This document shows, piece after piece, positions 47,001 through 59,000 of a stretch of DNA of 64,000 bases. Within the stretch, counting starts at the first letter, position 1, and each line of letters starts with the position of its first letter. The stretch lies in NCBI GenBank assembly GCA_907163375.1, contig CAJQUW010007530.1, positions 682,001 to 746,000 on the forward strand. Reading direction: 5' to 3'. The translations under genes and the position numbers were made by a program. The DNA comes from Prostheceraeus crozeri (taxonomy: Eukaryota > Platyhelminthes > Polycladida > Euryleptidae). The notes under the pieces are model-generated. The model had not been told where the DNA came from and ran no database searches. It saw only the letters and a program-made list of their open reading frames with translations.

Positions 47001-50000
47001 AGGAGATGAACTTCATGGCAGTAGAAGGGCATTCGTGACTTCAAACGCTGATTTGGTAGCGAGGAGGCTTCGGTGACGCTGTGATGGAGGATGTGTTGTT
47101 GGTCTACCCTGGCAGCCGTGGCAATATTTATGACATGTGAGTTGCGTAGGATACTGGGATGTGCAATTCCTGCGAGAACTGGAAGGACACTTCTCGTCCT
47201 CATCGTAGGCAGCTGGTTATGCTACGCATTGTCTCATTGATTTTGGTGTCAAGGACCTTTGTATGAGCGTTCCGGCACCAAAATGGTGAAGCATACTTCG
47301 CGGTGCTGTAGACCAATGCGAGGGCAGCTATCCGTAGAGTTGAGGTACGCGCTCCCCAGCTAGTACCCGCTGGAATACCGAAGGAGACCATTTCGCGCGC
47401 TGATTTTCCTTTGGATGTTCTGAAGGTGGTTTTATTCTTACAGTGACCCTCTTGAAACTAAGTCAGCGAACCTACGCTTGTGTGGCTTTTAGTCCTGCCG
47501 CATTTTTAAAATTTGTGACAAAAATCGTTGGATTTGACCATTAGGAAGGTCACATTTATGACATATTTTGAAAAGCACTAAATACGAATGTCTGAATTTT
47601 GAACTTTTTGCAAACATTAAGTATACAATATATTCAACAGAATACATCGGTTTTTAGCTTGAGTTAAGAATTTTATATAGATGACTTCATGAATCATATC
47701 ATGATCAGCTATTATATAAATGACATCGAATAGAGTATTAGAAATTCAAATGTTATGAAAATTCTATCTAGCACCGCATCTCCTCTAGTAAACGCCGCCT
47801 TCTAATAATCGCTGCAAATTAGAGAACAACGTTTTAATAAACGCCATCCTTTTATAAACGCCGTACCTATGATATCAAGGAAAATAGAAAAGAATGACTG
47901 GGGCTAGTACACATATCGTCCATTGAGCTAAGGTAACAAGGAAATAAGTCCCACACTGTGTTCAACCAGTGTCGAAACTTCTACGCCTTATCAGTAAATG
48001 AATAAATCGGTGGTGCAACAAGAATGGTTGATGAGTTTCAGCTCATTGACATTTTTCCGCAAAATTCGTATGCATATATAATCATCATCGCCACTCAATT
48101 TGGAAAAATCTCAAGTAGAAAATTGTGCATTTTAATGGGCGCCATCCTACAACAAACGCCGCACTTTAAAGTAGGTGGTTGCATACTCAGCAGCGGTTAT
48201 TAGAGGAATTGTAGACTTAAGTTATCCTTCTTCTTTATCACAACATTCGAAGTTACGTAAAACATTTTGAAGGAAAATCTTTCACATTTCACATACGCAT
48301 ATCTAATTGTATTCCATGCAGAGATACTCGCATTATTACTGGATCTTATCTAGATCCAGATATTATGCTAACAGTTATACTTCGCATTTTTACCATAATT
48401 TGAAAATTTGCTTCCTATGCTTTCAATCCTTGAGCTCGCAATGTCACAAATTTTGTAGGACATTTAGGCACAAGCTCAACATGGATTTTCTCGTGGACCC
48501 ATCATCCTCTCCAGATCATACTTACATGCAATCAATATTAGTAATCGACACTTATCTATCATTTTTAATTTCAAACTGACAAACATCCAATGTCATTTCA
48601 ATTTCATTCAATATACACAACATTTTAAAACTATTTCAGAAAACTTGAAAGTTCAAACGAATGTATCTTGTAGTTTTTGTAGACGTATGACTCTTTTTTC
48701 ATGAATAATTTGATAAGAAACTAACTTCAGGACCATAACTGATGTTTTGATTATAAATGAAGTAATAGTCATGATAATATAACCTTCTATCTGACAGGGT
48801 AGACAAAAGCTAGTATGTCGCGTATATTATGTGCACACTCGTGATGTAGCATCCCGGTTGCTCGATCAAGTTTTATATTCCATCTTCACTCATTACCAGC
48901 AGCAGGGATGCGAACTCCTATCATTCTGTCATTTTGATAGGACTCCAACTCCAGGGTTTGATAGGACTATGACTTCGACTCCGGGTGTCAATCAGCCTTA
49001 GTTCTGGTAACCTACATCACAGTTCACTATAGGCTTATACCTGAACCTGATTTTAGTTTTCATTGCTGCATCAAATCAATCATTTTCTATGAAAGTTTAC
49101 CAGCTTTGCACATCGAATGTTGTTGGTGTGTGCTTAACACGCTTTTTCTCCAGTCTCCACCAGGCAGGAAAATCCCCATCCTTCTCCAAAAAATGTGAGT
49201 ACACTTTCGATTTCAATGTGCGCTATGGAGGAGCCATCACACGATTGATGTTAGGGCGAGAGGTAGTGTTCTCAAACAAACTAATATTTTACTTTTGTTT
49301 CCGATGTGATCTTTGGTGCGTATGTGTGATCGAGGCTAGGAAGGCTTGTCTTCTCTACTAGATTACCGAATGAAACGACACTCCTTTTTTCACTATCACG
49401 GTTCATTCCCTCAACTATTACAAACTTTGCATGTACTGCTGTCTCAGTACTGTTGTTTGACGGAGAAAGTTGATATCAAAACAGTTACAGCTATGCACGA
49501 GGATAAATAATTAGTTTGTATTATATTTCGAATCTAGTTATAGGCCGGAGTCCTATCATTTGATAGGACTCCGGGACTCCGAATCCGCATCCCTGACCAG
49601 CAGTACTTAACCCTTATTCATGTGAATAAATTTTTATCTTCATTCATGTAAGTAGCTACATTTTGCAGCTTTTATATTATTTTCACTTTTACAAGTTAAA
49701 TACATACAAAAAATCCATGGAAGCTAGTAGAAGGGAATGCTGATGATAAAAAAGCACTTTTTAGCTATATATATTTATCTTTGCAAATTTCTAAAATTTG
49801 AATTCAAGATCTTTTGGATGTACAGTATACTGTACATTATATGATTAAATCTTACTGCCACTAGATGTCCCCACTACTGCGTCCTGTGATAGGTCGGGAA
49901 AAGAATTGCTCCAGACACTTATTTGTATTGTTCTAGAAATCACAAACATTGAAAGCGAGTCTCTCGATTTTAACAAAATTCACATTTGCATGATCTCACC

Positions 50001-53000
50001 GAGACACGATGGGAAGGACAAATTGGACGACGACACGAATCACACTTGGATCTGGTGTTCTTGTAGCATGAGTGACAATGCTGAACACTATTGTCCACTG
50101 GCTGTATTGTAAGAGGCTGATTCTGTCGACGAAATCCGAGTGAAATGCCAGCTGCAATTATGTGCTGCGATAAATGCTTGTTATGTCTGTGGCGAAATAC
50201 TGCATGTTTTTCTACCAGCTGCAAGGCTAGTGTCCGTAGAAATTCCCTTCGCTCCTTTCTTGGATTGTCGTTTTTCATCATGATGAAGGCATTGTAAGCC
50301 GCTACGTCGAGAATATTGAAAAATACAATCAGTGGCCAGCGAACAGTCTTCCGCCAACATGTACATTCATCCACATTTTGGTCAAGCTGGTCGATCCCTC
50401 CTTTTCCTCTATTGTAATCCAGTATCAACCCGGGCTTATTGTTTTCGATCACTTCCTCACCACTATGAGACGAACTCAACAAAACAACATTTTTATTTCT
50501 CTTGAAGATATACGAAACGACGACGATCTTGTTATCGTGATCGTGTGCAAATATCACGGATTCGACGGGGCGTTGCTTCGATTTCATCTGGATGGGAATT
50601 TCTTTCCTTTGAGGTCTAATTGTACCCAGAAGGGTCAGTCCTTGTTGATGCAATGACACAGCCAATCGATGAGAAGTGAAGTAATTGTCTGTTACAATGT
50701 CTCGACCTGTGTTGAAGTAGGGTTCAATCAATTCCATCACTATGTCCATGGCAAGATTTCGATGTGTAGGTGCATTGCGATCTCTTCCTGAATAAATCTT
50801 TGCGTTGAGAGCAAAACCACTTCCGGCTTCAGCCAGCCAGAACACTTTCAGGCCATATTTTGCCGGTTTAGAAGGTATGTAGGTACGTCGTGGAATCCGG
50901 CCTCTGTACCCAACAAGTTGCTCGTCGATTGTCAGTGTTTCTTGAGGCTCGTAGTGACGACGAAGGTTGTTCAGAAGATCCCATATGCTGCGAACAGCAG
51001 CTAAGCGATCATGTTGCAGTCGATTGGAGCGATCACGATAATTATCAAATCTCAAGCAGCGTAGGAAGAAGCAAAACCTCAATGATGACATGACTGCTCT
51101 AAATATTGGACGTCCCTCGGTTGGATTCCACATATCTTGAATATCGGTCATGTTGTCCCGGTCCATACCGGCTCGCAACAACAATCCAAAGCAAGCACAT
51201 ATCTCATCGTAGGTGAAGTTGCTCATGTAGCCGCGTAAATGTTCGGAAGAGCGTCGGATGTCGGTTGCTTTTCTGTTTGTATGACGTAATATATCTCTTA
51301 TCATTGATTCATTGACAAATAATAAGAAAGCCTCAGCTTCGTCGCGAGGATGATCAAGACTTCTTGAACTGTGAACAATGTTTCTTTGACGACGGCGAGA
51401 AGGAAATGGTTGACTTTGACGGTTGATATTCAAAGAGTTTGAAAAATCAACTGAGTCGATCGCTTGTTCTGATTCCTCATTGTCACTGTTATCAGAGTCA
51501 GAGTAATTAGACACAATTTCGATGTCGCCGTTGTCATCTTCTTCACCAGCTGCGGATTCTTCCTCATTTTCCGTGTTACCAGCTTCTACATAATATTCGT
51601 CATCGTTCGACAATTCGATGTCATCCTGGTCATTGGAGTTGCCCATATTGAACAGAGCTTGCAGCGCAGCCTCAGCTGTAATCCTTCTTGATCGACGCAT
51701 GATTGCCGAAAAGACACTGACGTAGCCGCGGATACTTGAAATGGGAGCTCTTGAAAATCAATGCAGAAGGCTTCATTCATGATCGCGTCATTAGATCTGC
51801 TGTGCCAATCAGATTCTAGGATTGTACACACAGCTTCAAGCGATATGATTCGACAAGTTTCAGACTGGGAGACTCAATGGAATCACGCTGTTGTGTGTGC
51901 AGTACTTCGTCTAGCTGCTGTGAGGGACGGCCAGGCTGATTATTGTATGTAGGCCCTACATTTTTCTTTGATCTAAGTACACAACTTTTCGAGAAACAAG
52001 AGAGCTGTTCTTGTTATCATTTTAGAATCTAACAAAAAATGAATGAGATAGAAAGCAAATTTGATTGCATTTCCAACGTTCTTTCATCCACATAACTTGA
52101 GATATGGTCTATGCAGACCATATACATGTACCTCCAAATACAAATCTGACTGTTAGATATAAATGGATACGTCCAATTCAAAGTAAAATTTCCATAATGA
52201 AATCAGATTGCGCATAATTATGATCATAGATAGTGACAAAATGACTCAGTTGGCTAGCTACAATTTGTAGCTACTTACACGTTTGAAGATAAATTCATTT
52301 GAATTTCAAATAAATCGGTAGATCGGCCGAAATGAATTGTATGAATTTGATGCTTATACTTGATCATTCATCGACACCAAAGAGTTGTGCAATTGTGAAA
52401 CCCCTTAAATTACAGGAATGACTTTAATTACGAAAAGCTACAAAATGTAGCTAATACATGGATAAGGGTTAAGGGAAACTCACACCATGATGCTTTAGAA
52501 CAATAAATGTGCACATTCAGGTCTTTACAATGGCACAATGAAACAAAGAGTACAGCGCAATCTTATTCATAATTTCGAAATTGAAATCGCCGAGCGGGAA
52601 TTCCAAGAATTATCCGCATTGTCTGTTTTATTGTAATTAATTTTCAGATGAGGAACTTTGCGAAATAGTAGAATATCGATTAATATCGATGCATTTTTGA
52701 AGTTTTCTGAAAATAGACAGTTGATAAATAGACCGCCACCTAAGCGCAGAGATTGAAAAAAGAAGTTTTACGTTAAGTCTACAGCTCATGTAGAGAATGA
52801 AAGTTTACCTCTCCACTGTTCTGCCTTCTTCACAAGATAACCCAGTTCGAAATGAGATACTTCCATATCATATGGAACAAAGAAGTTCTCCTCCATGCCA
52901 TGCAAACGCCAGAAAATATCGAGCATTCTGCCTTCATTATGGAGTCTGTAGGAGGAATATAATTATCTTATCAAGATAGTCATTAGAAACTGCAATGCTA

Positions 53001-56000
53001 CTCACCGCAAAAAGTAGATGTAAAGTAAAGTCATCGTCAATGTGAAAAGAAAGATATAGAGAACGCATGTGAGAATTATTCCTCCAAGCCCGGATCCTTC
53101 AGTTCTGACATAATGCCAATAGAGCTTTGCAGCGTCGGCAACTGGATGGGTCCCACCAAGAATGTTTTGTCTCTGCAGGGTCAGTTGAGAAAAATTAGAA
53201 GGTACATTTATTTTCCATGAAAACATTTGCCAAAGATTACTTGCTACTTTTTATGCAACAATAGTAGTATACTGCATACGAAAAACCAACTACAACAGTT
53301 TAAAAGACGAATATACTAATTTTTCTTACCCCCAGGATCAGATCGACAATAAGAATCAGCACAGGATCTAAAAGAGTCATTGTTCCAAAGGCGAGCACAA
53401 ATTTTGAACAGATATCGGGAAAGGAGCCGAGAGTGAGTTGCGAAATTAAGCTGATCAATGCGAATAGGATGAAGATGCTGATATTGAAGATGGGCCCCAT
53501 CAACACCACTGCTATTTCATTTTCTGTCTTGAGTAACGTTGATTGGTAATTCAGTCCGACGGTGTACGGATAAAACATAAACCTAAAATTCAAATAACAT
53601 TTCTAGCAATATGAACGGAACTTGTAAAGCTGTAGATTGAAAATCTACCGAAATATGTTTTACCGAATCTACCCATATCTACCGAAGTTCACCGAAATAT
53701 ATTTTAGAAAAGCAAATTATCTGCGCGTCAAGAGATAAGTTGAAAGTTATTTTCTTTAATTAAAACATCAAACAATATTCTTTCACAAAACTGTCACGAT
53801 ACTAAAAGGCAGCTTCATTTATTCAATTCCTGATATAGAAAAGATTTTCCTTGTGATGCATAAGTCTACTAGTGTTGTATTGGTGCTAGGTCATTCCCAC
53901 TGACTCGGGAGAGAGAAAACAACCGTCGACTCCGAACTCAAATCTTGTTGTGTTATCAAGTGCGCATACACATCTACATATCATCTTACATCCTAGATGC
54001 GTATTACTGCTTAAGTTTACATTGTGGTAGCACATATCATCACGTATATTTACGTGCAGTACACCAACTGGTGCCTGCGGTTAATTAAAGAGTTAATTAC
54101 AATTAATTTTGGTTATGCAATTGAGCATGAAAGGGAAGATTTTCAAAGCCTGCATCCAAAGTTGTATGTCGTACGCAAGGTTGGGCAAAAACTTATATAG
54201 GGTAAACCCAAGTTTTGTAACATTGTGTTTTGCAACATAAGTTTTGTAACATTTGTAACATTGTAATACGCCAGATGAGACTAATGGGAACTTAATGACT
54301 AATGAGACTTAATGGGAAACGATTTTTATAGCAATAACTGTAATCAGCAGCCTAAGTACACGTATTACGTTTAATTAATTTACTCCTTTAATTTAACCTA
54401 CAATGATATGCTGACTAATTAAAGATCTTTGATTTAATTATGATTGAATTAAACATTGCTCACAACGAAGCCACTGTTTTCATTTTAAATTTCAAAAATA
54501 TATAGATTCAATAAATATTATAGCTGCGTAGTGAGTGCACGGTTAAACATATTTAGAACACGAAATTGGAAGAAAGTCTTTTTTTGCATAACTGTCGGCT
54601 ATCGCAGACAGTTTAGGGATGAAGATATAACTGCGAAGATACAAAATATATGAAATGTATAAAATAAAAAAATATAAGAAAGAATACTTAAAAATATATA
54701 TAAAGACCCAAGTTTTGTGTGGAAAACCCAAGCTTTGTATCACTTACCCATGGTCGACCCAAAACCCAAGGTCCAACCTTGTCGTACGCAAGCGAAACAG
54801 GGACACTGACACCAGAACGTGAAAGAACGCTGGATACGGCTGAGATGTCCATGGTATGCCGAATGTGTGGCGTATCACTCCGCAAACGCTACTCAAACGC
54901 GGAATTGAGAGCGCGCTTAGACTTACAGCCTATAAGTAACATCATCCGGAGAAATCGCTTACCCTCGCATTACCAAGGGTGATTTTATGAAATCACCTTG
55001 TTGGAATTTTCTATGTAAAACGTGTATATAGTGACGTAGCCGAGTTTATATATGTGCCGCATCTGTTGAACGAGTATATAGTCAAAATCAGCCGTTGTTT
55101 AACCTACAAATAAAAGTTTTGTTTTCTCCAAAATGTCAAAATTTGCGTGTTACATACGCGCATTACCAAGGGTGATTTTTAAAATCACCTTTCATTCATT
55201 TCGCAGAGGCTTTTACCACGAAAACGGAGTGAACAATAGGCACTGAAACAACTGAAATCGAGCGCAATTGTGCATTGTGCTGTGCTACCAACATAACAAA
55301 GTGATAATAATAAAACGGTATGGAGCGCTATAGGCCAATCAATTATCGTGAGTTGCTCTCATCAGTTCTGCTGCGATGCGACAGGCGAGTTAGCGTCTTC
55401 ACACATTCAACCATGGCAGGCAGACCGAGTCGGCAAGCTAGAGAACATGCAATTCGTCGCTTACTAAATGACGATAATACTGGTAAGCATTCTTCAATCG
55501 TCGGTGTCAAATGTCACAATTGCTCTGAACAACAGTAATTTCTTGTTGCTTCTAAATAAATTTCTGTTTACAATTTGCAAGTTTTTGATGCCAGTAAATG
55601 TGGAGTTAAACGAACAGTTAGGGTTAGTTCACTCAATGTGTCACATTGTATTCTGTCAGCATATAAAGATCTTTAAAATACGTTTCATGATGTTTCAATC
55701 GAAAAAAGATTAAGCCAATCTACTGTGGTTTTTAAAATCACCCTTGGTAATGCGAAGGTGGATTGGAGCTTGGTAATGCGAGGGTTAAGATGGTTTGGAC
55801 ATGTGTACCGAAAGAAGGAAGAAGACTGGGTAAAGAGAGTTTGGAAGTAGGATGTGACGGGAAAAATACCAAAGGGGGTCCAAGAAGACCTGGGACGAAG
55901 TGGTGGCATCAGATTGCCGTCTGCCTAACGTAACAGCTGAAGCAGCCCTTTATCGTCAGACTTGGAGGAGATCCATAAGGAGAAGCAGTCTGACCAAATG

Positions 56001-59000
56001 ACATTGGAACAGACGGACTCAAAACGCGGAAGTAAAGTAAGAAAACGTGGTCATGCAATCAAAAGTGAACCATATCATTTACTTGTAAAACTGCTTCTTC
56101 AAAGAAATGTGTAGAAGGCACCATCATACATGATGATTATCAATCACTCATTGGCGAAATAACAACCTTTTCAACAAGCATGTTTGAATCTGCCAACAAC
56201 TTACTCATTCTTGAAACGATGTCGTGACTATATCGAGTCAGACAGCAGTCAAGTTGAAGGTTAATTCGGGAATTTTGACTGTTCTGATAGTTTAGTAATG
56301 TAACTTACTTGACTTCGTTGCAGTTATTATTCATTTAAAATTTACTGAGATGAAAATATCAATATTACATACAATTAACTTTTAGCTTTTAAATTACATG
56401 GTTTATCATCAGTAGTGCTACAAAATGATGGTGTTGACAGTCAATGGCGATTCTCACGCATCTAGCTAAACTGAGTACTTTACTTATATTAGAAGTATAT
56501 GAATTCAAGATCGAGTCGAGTTACACCCATATGAAAATGTAATATTTTTTTGCATCACCATGCATTCTGTAAAAATGACTTAATTAAGTCAGCAGCATCC
56601 AACAGACTTCAATTCATTACTGCTGAAAGCCATGTGAAAGTTCAATTAAGTCGACTTACGAATTGATTGGGATTGCAATACCCTGCAGGTAAGCCCACTG
56701 TCCAACGTAATGCATGTACATCCTCAGAAAGAAGGCAAATATCAGCATGAGCATCATGAGCCAAAATTCTCGACTTCGCCATTGAGAGAGCCCCAATTCC
56801 GATAGGAACATTCGACCAACGTAAGCCATCCTTCGCGATCCTTCACGGTCTACTTTTCCTTTACCATCAAATTCATCGCTGTAAATAGAAATATGTTACA
56901 CGTTAGTTACTTATTAAACTTTGTTACATAAGGCAATTTTTGAAATTAAATTTACCGTCCATATCTAATCAAAACTGAAAAGAGTCACGAAAGTTTGCTT
57001 AATTGCATGGAAAATCGGTGTTAATGATTTAATGTTTGATGAACAACAGAATTGCTTGATAATAATTTTATAACGCTGATTGACTTTCCCAATTTTTTTA
57101 ATTCAATTATCTCCTCCACAGTACGCAAATCAGAACAAACATTCGACAGACGCACACGCAGAACAATAGCACAATCAACAAACTACCCCTCCTACAATAA
57201 AACTTGAAGAAAATATACACCCTTCGATCACCTTCCTCTCCTTGTTCTTTCTGCAACCATGCAACACGAAACATCTCTTTTCTTGCACACACATGCAGCC
57301 CTCACACCGTGAAACCTCTGGATTGCCAACGTCAGCTGTGCGGAGCTCGAATTCACTGCTGGAAGGCACTACCCCTGTCGACAACTGCACCCGTCCCTCA
57401 AAGTCGCCAGTTTTGTGTATGAAAATTTTGATAATATGGTGAGACTCACTATCGATACAATTAAGAATTACGCACTCTCTGCTGAATAAGTGCCATTAAG
57501 TTTTATCAACATGATTCTCTGTAAAGGATATTTTAGAAATAATACGTAGCTGTGAATTGCCTTTTGCATTAATCATAAAAGTAAAATATATTTAAAATAT
57601 ATTTATATATACAAATATGATGATATACAAGTGCGACTACAGACATGTAACTGTTTGTTTAGTCTGTTATTAAGGCTTGTAGACTGATAGATGCTCCATC
57701 AAAAAACTTTTTGTTATCTGTGAACTGGCCCACTCATCCTCTGCACCCAAATACTCTAGCTTTCCACAATGGAAAAATATCAGTCTCGATTTCAAACACA
57801 AATAGATACCGTAATTCGTTAGCAATTTATTCAACCATTGTATAAAACGATCTCCTTGGTATGCAGAAGTACGCATTTTTTACCCAGTGACTACTTAACC
57901 TGATGCTTGATCATAACCTTTAATGCTCAGCAAGTGTTATCGCTTTGTTACCGGCTTTGACTTTCAATTCTTAAAAAGACAATATGAAAGCTATTATTAT
58001 GATATGAATGTTGGAATGAATGGATCTGAAATCTTGAGGAGTGTGTTGGTCCAATTGAGAGTATGATAGAAGCAAGCTGGATTCGACACCTGAACCCGGT
58101 TTGAATTGGCATGTGCGCAATCTCTCGTGTCATCTATTAATTTACATATTGCTTCATCTGAGTGATTGCTACATAAATTTCAACAAGCCTATATGTCCAC
58201 TCAATAATTGTTTCATCTTCAATGCTTGAATTTAAAATAATTTAACTTTCTTGTACATTCTAGCACAAAACATTTGCAAATGATTTCCACTCATCATAAA
58301 GAGATGCTTTTCAATAAAACTTGATTTCGTTAAATTGATTTAAGGAAGATTTGCAGCTGCTTATTATTTTGTACAATGCGGAAAATTTACTTCTGTGTAA
58401 GGTCATCTATTGCTATCATTGTTTTCTGGTGGTTTACGTGGCACACTGGTTAAGTGCACGGCCCATCGATCTTCTTTTGGTCTAGAGGTCGAGCCCCAAT
58501 ATTGTCATTGAAGGTAGGTAGGAAGTGGACCCGGACTAAAAGCCCTACAACGTTCAATCTGAAGTCCGACTATGTCAGCAACATCCAAGACCTCAGTAAG
58601 GGAGTAGTGACGCTATTTAAGCTTCATTTTTCATCTGTTCGACACAATGTACATTAGTAGTTTGAGTTATGAGTAAAAAACATACAATGCTGTTGCAAGT
58701 TTTGAAGCTACCGCGATTGACTGAATATCGATATGGAAGGTATCAGAAGAGCAAATCAAATTTAATTACCGAACAGCATATTTATGAGTCTCCAATTCTT
58801 GCAGTCGTGAGAGTTTCAGTTTTCTTTTACTTGGTTTTTCACGCAATTTGGGAGTTTCAGGAAGTAAAGAATTAAGGAATTCTTGATAATCATCGCGAAC
58901 TGTAGATCGATGATGCTGAAATCCAAAAACAGATCTGAAAAATTTCGCATGTTTATCTGAATATTGTACATTTATCATTATAAAAGCACAATACACGTGT

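Larger units (their letters stand above)
49611..52468 (-). mobile_element. piggyBac transposon with both ends and TTAA sites
   Basis: Bounded by TTAA at 49607-49610 and 52469-52472. Right below the sites, the ends read CCCTTATTCATG and, inverted, CCCTTATCCATG; both are followed some bases later by TAGCTACATTTTG.AGCTTTT, which forms the second part of the end repeat. A further TAGCTACAATTTGTAGCTA lies at about 52255. The 2.86 kb length is normal for the family. It sits in the largest intron found for the membrane-protein gene. Confidence 0.9.
54133..56035 (+). mobile_element. LINE relic split by two DNA-element insertions
   Basis: Three pieces (54133-54176, 54790-54961, 55788-56035) read as one protein region once the insertions are set aside: KIFKACIQSCMSYAS, then RTLDTAEMSMVCRMCGVSL and NIIRRNRL, directly followed by RWFGHVYRKKEEDWVKRVWK. 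This is the post-RT tail, the same family as 4939-5700. A stop follows KRVWK. 5' truncated. The exact rejoining shows the LINE came first and the DNA elements later. Confidence 0.85.
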
